From contig SKQI01000034.1 of NCBI GenBank assembly GCA_007119095.1, positions 1 through 32,931 of the forward strand: a stretch of DNA of 32,931 nt, written 5' to 3'. Below are positions 1 through 6,791 of the stretch, in pieces. The position numbers and the translations under genes are program-made. Numbering within the stretch: position 1 is the first letter of the stretch; every line of letters starts with the position of its first letter. Source of the DNA: Wenzhouxiangella sp. (lineage in GTDB: Bacteria > Pseudomonadota > Gammaproteobacteria > Xanthomonadales > Wenzhouxiangellaceae). The notes below the pieces were generated by a model. The model was given only the letters and a program-made list of their open reading frames with translations, was not told the DNA's origin and made no database searches.

Positions 1-1202
1 GTGGCGAGGCTGTAGCGAAATGGCTCGGTGCTGAACCATTTCAGCACGTAGCTGACCAGTCCGGCGTCATCGGCCGGGAAGCGTGTGCGCAAATCGTTGG
101 CAAAGTCGCGGGTTCGCGGGTTGCGGCCCTCGGGCAGGTTCAGATAATAGCTTCGGGCTGATTCAGGCAGACTGGCAGGGCCAAAGGCGGTCGTGACTGA
201 CCTGGCTTCGTATTGCGTCAGAGTGGTGATCGGGTTTCGAGCCAGCAGCTCGCGCGTGCTGGTCAGGCGGGAATCTTCCGGGCCGGTGCGTGGATGATCG
301 AGGGCGAAAAGCCAGCGTCGTTCGTGCGGCTCCAATTGGACAAGATGCTCGAATTGACCAGCTTCATCGACTTCCTCGACCTCCGGCAATGGTAATGATC
401 GATCCGCCATCCGCGAACGTCTCCAGGTGCTGCCATCGAGCTCGGTCAGGACCGGTCCCCGCCAATAGCGGAGGTCGGCAGGTGGTGGTTCACCATTCGG
501 AAACTCAACCCGCATGGCCGGGCTGTCATCGAGGAATAGATTGGCGATGCTGCCGGCAGTCAGTTCGTCAGACAAGCCGGTTCGACCATCCATGCTTTGT
601 TGAGGCAGGCCCCAGAGGGGCTGAGCCAGGCGTGGGAACAGGACAAACAGCATGGTAGCGACGGGCAGGGCGAGCATGAGCATGACGGCCGCTTGCCGGC
701 ACTGGCCAAGGAGCTCGGCACTTCGTCCACGAACTGAACTGGCCAGCGTAACGCTCTGCAGCTGCTGGACGCTGATCAAGGCCATGGTAGCCGTCCATGC
801 ACCAATCGCCAAGTAGACCAGATAAACCAGGCGTTCGTTGAACAGGAATTGCGCCGTCATCATGAAGAAACAGAGGCCGGCGACCAGGCGCAGGTCGCGC
901 GGCGAAAACATCTCCATCAACTTGGCAGCCATCATCATGCACAGCAAGGTGGTCGCTGCGCGTCGGCTCCAGTGGCCACCGCTGGCGACGACAACGAGAA
1001 CAAGCAGGATGACGCTGATCGACAAGCGCAGAAGGGCTGGTGGTGCCGACCATGAACGCAGCGCAGCCGCAGCGCGCCAGCCCACCATCAGCAAAAACAG
1101 GGCGGCCAACCACGCCGGCATGGCCATCAGGTGCGGTGCCGAGGTAATGGTCAATGCAGCAAGGACCCAGATGACCGGGTTGGCCGGGTGTTTACTGTTC
1201 AT
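1..1202 (-). CDS. tgpA: TgpA-like DUF3488/transglutaminase membrane protein (C-terminus beyond window)
   Basis: This gene is absent from the ORF track because it runs off the left edge. I translated it by hand from an ATG at 1202 down to base 1 without a stop, giving about 400 residues. The N-terminal half has several hydrophobic membrane segments (residues about 8-120 and 155-180), the hallmark of the DUF3488 part of TgpA. A periplasmic region follows with the family-like LRYWRG...ELDGSTW stretch, and the visible part ends at EPFRYSLA, just before the transglutaminase core. The catalytic Cys-His-Asp triad and any DUF4129 tail would lie outside. TgpA proteins are inner-membrane proteins with a periplasmic transglutaminase domain, needed for growth in Pseudomonas; their substrate is not settled. 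The ATG overlaps the DUF58 stop (ATGA), so the two are translationally coupled. Family assignment is strong; catalytic competence cannot be judged. Confidence 0.85.
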   Translation of the reverse strand, partial: MNSKHPANPVIWVLAALTITSAPHLMAMPAWLAALFLLMVGWRAAAALRSWSAPPALLRLSISVILLVLVVVASGGHWSRRAATTLLCMMMAAKLMEMFSPRDLRLVAGLCFFMMTAQFLFNERLVYLVYLAIGAWTATMALISVQQLQSVTLASSVRGRSAELLGQCRQAAVMLMLALPVATMLFVLFPRLAQPLWGLPQQSMDGRTGLSDELTAGSIANLFLDDSPAMRVEFPNGEPPPADLRYWRGPVLTELDGSTWRRSRMADRSLPLPEVEEVDEAGQFEHLVQLEPHERRWLFALDHPRTGPEDSRLTSTRELLARNPITTLTQYEARSVTTAFGPASLPESARSYYLNLPEGRNPRTRDFANDLRTRFPADDAGLVSYVLKWFSTEPFRYSLA

Positions 1203-2179
1203 CGGCCAAGCTCTGCCAGCGCCCGCAGGCAGGCGTTGCGGTGCTGCTCATCGCCGGCCGGTCCAAGTTTCTCCGCGCCCAGATCAAGCACCCAACTGCG
1301 TTGCACGCGAGCGGCCATCAGCACCCAGGCGGTCAGCACGGAAATTCGCTGCTCGATATCTTTTCCGGGCGCTGAAGCCAGCCGGAGTTCCAGCACATCG
1401 GCCTGTTCCTGTCGCAGTTCGCGTGCCAGCAGCGATTGATGGCGTTGGCTTTGTTTCCAGGCCACGAGATGCAGTGGGTCGCCTTCGCGCCAGCCACGCA
1501 GGCTATGAAAGTCCTCGCCTTGTGGCTCGGAGGCGGTCTCGCTGCCCTGGCTGCCCCCGCCGGTCACCGGCAGGGGTGGTGCTGGCTGCGCCGGTTTCGG
1601 CCAGACCAGGACCGGCTGTTCAGGCCAGAACCAGGACCAGGCCTCGAAAAGCCCGAGCGGATGATGGGTCTGGATTCGAAGTCGTGACACCTGCATCCAG
1701 CCGCGACGTTCCGTCGGAATTTCGATTTCGATCTCGTCGCTCTGGCCATGGTTCAGAGCGAACTGGCTTTCCTGCAGCTGACTGGTCAGGCTCAGAGATG
1801 GCCGCGGTCGAGTGTCGTCATTGGCCAGGTTGACTCGCAGCCTGGCGGCTTCGCCAGCGAAGACGGGTGCCGCCCAGCAGTGACGTATCGCAAGGCCGTG
1901 GAGATTGAAGAAGGCCATCAGCATGCTGTTGACGGCCAGGCCGGCCACGATAAAGGCGGTAAGCAGACCAAGGTTGTTGTTGAAGTTCAGGCTGCCCATG
2001 ACCATCGCCAGCGTGATCAGGCCGAATGCCCACCCGAACCGGGTTGGCAGAATAAAGATCTGACGATAGCTCAGGAGCAGCGGCGGCTTGCTTGGTCCAC
2101 GTCGTTGGATCCATCGGTCGGCCCAGCGTCGGAAAGTGGCACGCCAGGCCGCTGTGGTTGGATCAGCAGGGGGGGCCAT
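1199..2179 (-). CDS. DUF58 domain membrane-anchored protein
   Basis: A 326-residue protein with a short basic N-terminus, two adjacent membrane helices (about residues 50-66 and 70-92) and a cytoplasmic C-terminal region. That region carries the DUF58 signature SLRGWREGDPLHLVAWKQSQ (about residues 220-240), matching the usual R-x-Y/W-x-x-GDP-x-x-x-I-x-W pattern. DUF58 proteins resemble von Willebrand A folds and are almost always encoded next to a MoxR AAA+ ATPase, which is thought to remodel or activate them. The gene lies 29 nt after the MoxR-like gene and overlaps tgpA by 4 nt, so the three form the common MoxR-DUF58-TgpA module. The molecular function is unknown in general; a role in envelope maintenance is inferred from TgpA. 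The start is the track's ATG, and the N-terminal 30 residues are less certain. Confidence 0.88.
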   Translation of the reverse strand: MAPPADPTTAAWRATFRRWADRWIQRRGPSKPPLLLSYRQIFILPTRFGWAFGLITLAMVMGSLNFNNNLGLLTAFIVAGLAVNSMLMAFFNLHGLAIRHCWAAPVFAGEAARLRVNLANDDTRPRPSLSLTSQLQESQFALNHGQSDEIEIEIPTERRGWMQVSRLRIQTHHPLGLFEAWSWFWPEQPVLVWPKPAQPAPPLPVTGGGSQGSETASEPQGEDFHSLRGWREGDPLHLVAWKQSQRHQSLLARELRQEQADVLELRLASAPGKDIEQRISVLTAWVLMAARVQRSWVLDLGAEKLGPAGDEQHRNACLRALAELGR

Positions 2180-2208
2180 GGACGCCTTCGAGCTGGCTCA
2201 GGCCGGGC

Positions 2209-3159
2209 TCATGGGATCGCGGTCGATCCGAGGATTTCATCAATGACCTCCTGATGGCCAAGGCCCGATTCCGGTTGGATCTGGAGGCGGTGGGCAGCCA
2301 GTCCGGGAAAGACGGTTTTGACGCTCTCTGGAGTGCAATACGCCACCTGATTCAGAAACGCATGGGCGCGCGCAGTGCGAATCAGGGCCAACCCTGCCCG
2401 GGGCGACAGTCCGACGCGAACAGCAGCGTGGGAGCGGGTCGCCGCGATCAGGGCCTGAATGTAATCCAGGACCGGCTCGGAGACATGCAGTTCCGCTGCC
2501 TGTGTGGCCAGCGCCAGCACGGCTTGCGGGCTCAGGCTGGGCTTCAGGTTGGCCAGGTACTCGCGCCGATCCGGCTCGATCAACAAACGTCGCTCTTCGG
2601 CCGGCGACGGGTAACCGATTCGGGTGCGTAGTAGAAAGCGGTCGAGCTGAGAGTCGGGCAGCGGATAGGTGCCGACCATGTCCAGGGGGTTCTGGGTGGC
2701 GATGACGAAAAAGGGTTGCGGCAGCGCATGGGTCTGGCCGTCAACCGTGACCTGTCCCTCTGCCATGGCTTCCAGCAGCGCAGACTGCGTACGCGGCGTG
2801 GCACGATTGATTTCGTCGGCCAGGATGACGTTTGCAAACACCGGCCCCGGCCGAAACTCGAAATTGGCTTCATCCTTGTGGAAGACGGAGACGCCTATGA
2901 TGTCGGCAGGCAACATGTCATTGGTGAATTGGATACGTTGCCAGCTTCCGCCCAGCGTTATCGACATGGCGTGGGCCAGGGTGGTCTTGCCGACACCCGG
3001 AAGGTCTTCAATCAGCAGGTGCCCCCCGGCAAGCAGGGCGGTAAAAGCGAAATCAACCACATCCGCCTTGTCGACGATGACCTTGTTAACCTCGGCCCTC
3101 GCGGTTTGCAGGGCCGAGAAATGGTTCTCCTTCAGCGGCTGTACGGGCGCTTCAGTCAT
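2209..3159 (-). CDS. MoxR family AAA+ ATPase
   Basis: A 316-residue AAA+ ATPase of the MoxR/RavA branch. Walker A is DLPGVGKTTLA (residues 52-62) and Walker B is VILADEINRATPRTQ (111-125). The family-typical FEFRPGPVFANVILADEINR stretch and the sensor region FVIATQNPLDMVGTYPLPDSQLDRF are also present. MoxR ATPases act as chaperone-like factors that activate partner proteins, usually VWA or DUF58 proteins encoded next door, as is the case here. Its ATG lies inside the end of phhB (8-nt overlap) with no good Shine-Dalgarno sequence, so translation is probably coupled to phhB. Length fits the family. The exact client is unknown; DUF58 and TgpA from this operon are the obvious candidates. Confidence 0.93.
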   Translation of the reverse strand: MTEAPVQPLKENHFSALQTARAEVNKVIVDKADVVDFAFTALLAGGHLLIEDLPGVGKTTLAHAMSITLGGSWQRIQFTNDMLPADIIGVSVFHKDEANFEFRPGPVFANVILADEINRATPRTQSALLEAMAEGQVTVDGQTHALPQPFFVIATQNPLDMVGTYPLPDSQLDRFLLRTRIGYPSPAEERRLLIEPDRREYLANLKPSLSPQAVLALATQAAELHVSEPVLDYIQALIAATRSHAAVRVGLSPRAGLALIRTARAHAFLNQVAYCTPESVKTVFPGLAAHRLQIQPESGLGHQEVIDEILGSTAIP

Positions 3160-3496
3160 CGAGCAAAGCGTTGACTTTGGCCGCGCAAATGAAGTCGTTT
3201 TCGCTCAGCCCGTCAATGGCGTGGGTTGTGAAGTTGATCAGGCAGAAGTTGTAACCGGCTTCGAAGTCCGGGTGATGGGCTTCCTGGTTGGCAATCCAGG
3301 CCATCGCGTTGATGAAAGCCATGGTCTTGTAAAAGCCTTTGAATTCATAGCGACGAAAAATGCGCTTGCCATCGTCGCTGAGCTGCCAGCCCGGGATCTG
3401 GGGCAGCAGTTGCTGAACCCGGTCGGGCGCCAGCGGGTTGCTGCCCCCCTCGCAGGGAACGCACTTCTTTTCGGTCAGATGGTCGTCGGCACTCAT
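3152..3496 (-). CDS. phhB: pterin-4a-carbinolamine dehydratase PhhB
   Basis: A 114-residue 4a-hydroxytetrahydrobiopterin dehydratase. It dehydrates the 4a-carbinolamine released by phenylalanine hydroxylase so that the pterin cofactor can be reduced and reused. The family core is clear: PGWQLSDDGKRIFRRYEFKGF, then EAHHPDFEAGYN and THAIDGLSENDF. The three active-site histidines fall at 74, 75 and 92, the same 1 and 17 residue spacing as in characterised enzymes. The N-terminus has a CVPCEGG segment, common in bacterial PhhB and sometimes read as a metal site. It starts 2 nt after the phhA stop and overlaps the MoxR-like start by 8 nt, so it is co-transcribed with both. Confidence 0.95.
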   Translation of the reverse strand: MSADDHLTEKKCVPCEGGSNPLAPDRVQQLLPQIPGWQLSDDGKRIFRRYEFKGFYKTMAFINAMAWIANQEAHHPDFEAGYNFCLINFTTHAIDGLSENDFICAAKVNALLDD

Positions 3497-3498
3497 GG

Positions 3499-4299
3499 TC
3501 AGGCAGCTTCCTTGGCTTTTGGGGGATAGGTAGGCTCAAACTGTCCCAGCGCGCGGGCCTCGCGAATCAGGCCCAGCAGATCGGCGTTGGCGAGCTCGAA
3601 CAGGTCGTTCATTTGATCCAGCACGTAATAGACAGTCTGGTAAATGTCGATCCGGTAGGGAGTACGGAGCGCGTCGATGGGGTCAAAGGGACGGCGCATC
3701 GGTTCATCGCTTTCCAGCGAATAAACCGTTTCGCCCGGCGAGGAGGCAATGCCGCCGCCGTAGATGCGAACGCCGTCGGCGGTCTGCAGCAATCCGAACT
3801 CTACAGTGAACCAGTACAGTCGGGCGAGAAATACGCGCTCTTCCTTGGAAGCGCGAACGCCGGCCTTGCCATAGGCTTCGGTGAAGTCGCCGAACGCCTG
3901 ATGGGTCAGCATGGCTGTGTGGCCGAAAATTTCGTGGAAGATGTCCGGTTCCTGCAGGTAGTCCATTTCCTCGCGCGTGCGGATGAACGAAGCGGCCGGG
4001 AATTTGCGCTCGGCCAGCAGGCGGAAAAAGCGATCAAAGTTGATCAGGGCGGGCACGGGCTCGACCTGCCAGCCGGTTCGTTCATAAAGTGCTTTCGACA
4101 CTTCCAGTGGCTGCGGGATGCGGTCGGTCGGCAGGTTGAGCATGTCGAGTCCATCGAGGAACTCCTGGCATACTCGACCCTGGATCATCTCGATCTGGCG
4201 ATCGTACAGCTCGCTCCAGACCGCATGCTCGTCGTCACTGTAAGGGATAATCCCGTTCTCGTCGGGAACCTTGGCTACGTATTTGCTGGATTTACCCAT
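3499..4299 (-). CDS. phhA: phenylalanine-4-hydroxylase
   Basis: The track ORF begins at 4404, but the better start is the ATG at 4299, because GAGGT sits 6 nt upstream and residues before it (MLRTSFCPAS...) do not resemble the family. This gives 266 residues, normal for bacterial PhhA. The enzyme converts L-phenylalanine to L-tyrosine using Fe(II), O2 and tetrahydropterin. The iron-binding signature EPDIFHEIFGHTAML supplies His122 and His127, and WFTVEFGL supplies Glu167, the correct 5 and 40 residue spacing. It is the first gene of a run with phhB and the MoxR/DUF58/TgpA genes, and divergent from the FAD oxidase. A likely promoter and two palindromes lie in the 53-bp gap upstream. Confidence 0.96.
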   Translation of the reverse strand: MGKSSKYVAKVPDENGIIPYSDDEHAVWSELYDRQIEMIQGRVCQEFLDGLDMLNLPTDRIPQPLEVSKALYERTGWQVEPVPALINFDRFFRLLAERKFPAASFIRTREEMDYLQEPDIFHEIFGHTAMLTHQAFGDFTEAYGKAGVRASKEERVFLARLYWFTVEFGLLQTADGVRIYGGGIASSPGETVYSLESDEPMRRPFDPIDALRTPYRIDIYQTVYYVLDQMNDLFELANADLLGLIREARALGQFEPTYPPKAKEAA

Positions 4300-4314
4300 T
4301 TCGCACCTCGATTC

Positions 4315-4330
4315 GGTTTCAACTGAAACC
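4315..4330. promoter_or_regulatory. palindrome at the presumed phhA transcription start
   Basis: GGTTTCA-AC-TGAAACC is a perfect inverted repeat with 7-nt arms and a 2-nt centre. A candidate phhA promoter on the minus strand, GTGTCA (4362-4357), 18 nt, GATAAT (4338-4333), would start transcription within this palindrome. That position suits a repressor operator. The binding protein is unknown, and the sequence does not match the TyrR box (TGTAAA-N6-TTTACA). Confidence 0.4.
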
Positions 4331-4334
4331 ATAT

Positions 4335-4347
4335 TATCACCGTGATA
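4335..4347. promoter_or_regulatory. second palindrome in the phhA/oxidase intergenic region
   Basis: TATCAC-C-GTGATA is a perfect inverted repeat with 6-nt arms. It overlaps the spacer of the candidate phhA promoter and lies just upstream of the ATG (4353) of the divergent FAD oxidase. A protein bound here could affect both genes. TATTAT at 4332-4337 could serve as a -10 for the oxidase, leaving a leader of only about 9 nt. Confidence 0.35.
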
Positions 4348-4352
4348 CCCAA

Positions 4353-5663
4353 ATGATGACACATGCCGATGAAGGCTGGCCGGGCAGAAGCTGGTACGAA
4401 GCAAAGTCCAATGACCGCTGGTCTGGCAGCGGCAGACTTGCCGGAGATCATGCGCATGATGTTGTCATTGTGGGGGGCGGCCTGGCCGGCATCAGCACGG
4501 CTGTCGGTCTTGTCGAAAGAGGGATTAAGTCGATCTGTATGCTGGAGAATGAGTTGCCTGGTGCCGGTGCGTCCGGCCGGAACGGCGGCTTTGTCTTTGC
4601 TGGCTATTCGCTCGCCAATGATGCGCTGATAAAACAGGTTGGTAGCGCTGAAGCAACGGCGCTGCATGGCTGGACCCGCGATGCCGTTGGCCTGGTGCGA
4701 AACCGCATCGACCGCTTCGGACTCGCCTGCGATGTCAACGACGCCGGGGTGGTACTGGCAGACTGGTTTGGTGACGATGAGCGTCTCGCCCGATTCGCCG
4801 ATCGAATGCGACAGCAACTGGCATTCGGGCTTGAGTTTTTGTCCAGGGAACAGTTGGCCAGGCATGTCAACTCTCCCCGCTACGGGGCAGGGCTGTTCGA
4901 GCCTGCCAGTTTCCACTTCAATCCATTGGCCCACATTCTCGGCCTGGCTGACTGGCTGCGCGAGAAAGGGGTTGCGGTTCATGAACGCTCACCCGTGCGC
5001 CGGGTGGAACGCTGTGGTGATGGTTGGGTCGTTCATGTCGATGGCGGTCGCGTGCGGGCAGCCGAGGTGGTGCTGACCACTGGTGGTTACGACCGTACGC
5101 TAAGGCCCGCGGTACAGCGCGCCCTGCAACCCATAGCGACTTACATTGCCGTGACCGAGCCGTTGGGGTCCAGGCTGAGTGATTTGCTGCCTCGCCCGGT
5201 TGCCGTCTATGACACGCGATTTGCTTTTGACTATTTTCGGCCGCTGCCGGACACCCGCCTGCTCTGGGGAGGGCGCATTTCGATCGCTGATCGCCGCCCG
5301 GCAGCGATCAGGAAACTGCTGGCAGGTGATCTGCAGCGCGTGTTTCCAGAGCTGAGCGGGGTAGCCTTCGCGCAGGCCTGGGGAGGCTGGATGAGCTATG
5401 CCCGACATGAAATGCCGCTGCTTGGGCGGTGCCGCGACGGGCTATGGTACGGCCTGGCTTTCGGTGGCCACGGTATGGCAACCACGACCCTGGCCGGAGA
5501 AGTGCTCGCCGAGGCCATCCTGGGGCAAACCGATCGAATCAGCCGCTTTCAACGCTGGCAGCCGCGCTGGGCCGGTGGGCTGATCGGTCGTGGCGTGGCT
5601 CAGTCTCGCTACTGGTGGTTGCAGACACTGGATCGCTGCCGTGACTGGCGAGGTTGCCCCTAG
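4353..5663 (+). CDS. FAD-dependent amino/amine oxidase, PuuB/OrdL-like (DAO family)
   Basis: A 436-residue flavoprotein of the D-amino-acid-oxidase family, closest in pattern to gamma-glutamylputrescine oxidase. It has the N-terminal SWYEA peptide typical of that group, the FAD dinucleotide-binding motif VVIVGGGLAG (residues 37-46), then GASGRNGGFVF. Near the C-terminus is GLAFGGHGMATTTLAGE, the family's flavin-contacting segment. Such enzymes oxidise primary or secondary amines to an imine or aldehyde, with FAD recycled by O2. The substrate cannot be read from sequence; putrescine derivatives, glycine-type amines or an amino acid linked to phhA are all possible. Either of two adjacent ATGs (4353, 4356) could start it; neither has a Shine-Dalgarno sequence. 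It shares a short divergent promoter region with phhA. Its TAG stop is embedded in the first of two tandem palindromes. Confidence 0.85.
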   Translation: MMTHADEGWPGRSWYEAKSNDRWSGSGRLAGDHAHDVVIVGGGLAGISTAVGLVERGIKSICMLENELPGAGASGRNGGFVFAGYSLANDALIKQVGSAEATALHGWTRDAVGLVRNRIDRFGLACDVNDAGVVLADWFGDDERLARFADRMRQQLAFGLEFLSREQLARHVNSPRYGAGLFEPASFHFNPLAHILGLADWLREKGVAVHERSPVRRVERCGDGWVVHVDGGRVRAAEVVLTTGGYDRTLRPAVQRALQPIATYIAVTEPLGSRLSDLLPRPVAVYDTRFAFDYFRPLPDTRLLWGGRISIADRRPAAIRKLLAGDLQRVFPELSGVAFAQAWGGWMSYARHEMPLLGRCRDGLWYGLAFGGHGMATTTLAGEVLAEAILGQTDRISRFQRWQPRWAGGLIGRGVAQSRYWWLQTLDRCRDWRGCP

Positions 5664-5695
5664 GAAATTTCCTAGCTATCTAGGAGATTTCCTAG
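5660..5695. repeat. two tandem CTAG-flanked palindromes
   Basis: CTAGGAAATTTCCTAG (5660-5675) is a perfect 16-bp palindrome. Four bases later comes CTAGGAGATTTCCTAG (5680-5695), the same sequence with one change. The centre-to-centre distance is 20 bp, about two helical turns, which fits side-by-side binding of two dimers. CTAG, usually rare in proteobacterial genomes, occurs four times in 36 bp. The first copy includes the stop codon of the FAD oxidase. prpB starts about 210 bp downstream. I infer a pair of regulator-binding sites; the regulator is unknown. Confidence 0.55.
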
Positions 5696-5806
5696 GCACA
5701 AGCGGGGCAATTGTCCATTTCGCGCTGTCGGCCTGGCTGCGACCATATCGCTACCCTTCTTGCTGGTAGGGCGCACCCATAAGTCAGTGCGACTTCCTGG
5801 GGCTTG

Positions 5807-5835
5807 GGCGGCACAGCTTTGTGCCGCCTTTTTTT
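5807..5835 (+). terminator. strong intrinsic terminator upstream of prpB
   Basis: GGCGGCACA-GCTT-TGTGCCGCC is a perfect 9-bp stem with a 4-nt loop, followed by seven T residues. It would end transcription coming from the FAD oxidase gene, whose stop lies about 145 bp upstream. It could also end a short transcript starting in between. The 5696-5806 stretch has no convincing gene; a small hairpin CTACC...GGTAG is visible near 5752-5769. Confidence 0.85.
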
Positions 5836-5859
5836 ATGGCTGGTCGGCGAGATTTCGCA

Positions 5860-5868
5860 TGCTAGAAT
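5860..5868 (+). promoter_or_regulatory. extended -10 promoter of prpBC
   Basis: TGcTAGAAT matches the extended -10 form TGnTATAAT with one mismatch in the hexamer. No good -35 is visible, as is usual for extended -10 promoters. Transcription would begin near 5875, after the terminator at 5807-5835, giving a leader of about 32 nt to the ATG at 5907. Confidence 0.5.
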
Positions 5869-5906
5869 TCCAGGTTTACCTTGACCAGGAATTTAGCGGA
5901 GGGTCG

Positions 5907-6791
5907 ATGAGTACACAAACGCCGGGTGCGCGTTTTCGTCAGCTGGTTGCCGAGCAGGCGCCGCTGCAAATCGTTGGGACCATCAACGCTTACACAGCCA
6001 TCCTGGCTGAGCAGGCGGGGCACAAGGCCATCTACCTGTCCGGCGCCGGTGTCGCCAATGCCTCTTATGGTTTGCCGGATCTTGGGATAACCCAATTATC
6101 AGACGTGGTGGAAGATGCCAGCCGCATCACCGGTCGCTGCGATCTGCCGCTGCTGGTCGATATCGATACCGGCTGGGGAAGCGCGTTCAATATCAGTCGA
6201 ACAATTCGTGAGATGGAGCGCGCCGGTGTTGCCGCCGTGCACCTGGAAGACCAGGTTCAGGCCAAGCGTTGTGGCCATCGGCCCAATAAAGCGCTGGTCA
6301 GCGCCGAGGAAATGGTAGATCGGGTGCGCGCCGCGGTTGACGCGCGTCATGACGAGAGCTTCGTTTTCATGGCGCGTACGGATGCTCATGCCAGCGAGGG
6401 TATGGCATCGGCACTGGACCGGGCCAATCGCTACGTCGAAGCGGGCGCCGACATGATTTTTGCCGAAGCCCTGCACAGCCTGGACGAGTTTCGCGCCTTC
6501 GCCAGCCAGGTCCCGGTGCCGGTGCTCGCCAATATCACCGAATTCGGGCGCACTCCGCTGTTCAACGTCGCTGAACTCGGCGAGGCCGGCATCGGCATGG
6601 TGCTTTATCCGCTGAGTGCGTTTCGGGCGATGAGTCGGGCCGCCGTGCAGGTTTACGAGTCGATAGCCAGTGATGGTGATCAGAAGGCAGTGGTCGATAT
6701 CATGCAAACTCGCGCTGAGCTGTATGAAGCGCTCGGCTACCACGATTTCGAAAATAAACTGGATCAATTATTCAAAGAGGATCAGCAATGA
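5907..6791 (+). CDS. prpB: 2-methylisocitrate lyase PrpB
   Basis: The track ORF starts at 5760, but the real start is the ATG at 5907, preceded by GGAGGG at ideal spacing and giving 294 residues as expected for PrpB. The enzyme cleaves 2-methylisocitrate to pyruvate and succinate, the last step of the methylcitrate cycle for propionate. The isocitrate-lyase-superfamily signature KRCGH (residues 120-124, catalytic Cys122) is intact. The magnesium-binding DIDTGWG (85-91) and HLEDQ (112-116) are also present. The short family lid and KRCGH identify PrpB rather than a longer AceA. The stop overlaps prpC by 4 nt. prpD or acnD/prpF and a PrpR-type regulator are not in this window. Confidence 0.95.
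   Translation: MSTQTPGARFRQLVAEQAPLQIVGTINAYTAILAEQAGHKAIYLSGAGVANASYGLPDLGITQLSDVVEDASRITGRCDLPLLVDIDTGWGSAFNISRTIREMERAGVAAVHLEDQVQAKRCGHRPNKALVSAEEMVDRVRAAVDARHDESFVFMARTDAHASEGMASALDRANRYVEAGADMIFAEALHSLDEFRAFASQVPVPVLANITEFGRTPLFNVAELGEAGIGMVLYPLSAFRAMSRAAVQVYESIASDGDQKAVVDIMQTRAELYEALGYHDFENKLDQLFKEDQQ

Noticed and set aside
568-1113. 181-aa minus ORF in the track
   Set aside because: It is a shadow in another frame of the TgpA-like gene that I translated from 1202 to 1. The composition (many His, Arg, Cys) is not protein-like and no family is recognisable.
838-1833. 331-aa plus ORF
   Set aside because: Antisense to tgpA and DUF58. Very Arg/Ala/Pro-rich, typical of shadow frames in GC-rich DNA.
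2669-3529. 286-aa plus ORF
   Set aside because: Antisense to the MoxR gene, phhB and the end of phhA, all of which have clear motifs.
4315-4330. TyrR box for phhA
   Set aside because: The palindrome GGTTTCA-AC-TGAAACC does not match TGTAAA-N6-TTTACA, so no TyrR/PhhR claim is made.
5660-5695. TrpR operator because of CTAG repeats
   Set aside because: TrpR sites have CTAG-N4-CTAG; here the spacing is CTAG-N8-CTAG and no tryptophan gene is near.
5660-5695. Terminator for the FAD oxidase
   Set aside because: The palindromes are AT-rich with no following T run; the real terminator is at 5807-5835.
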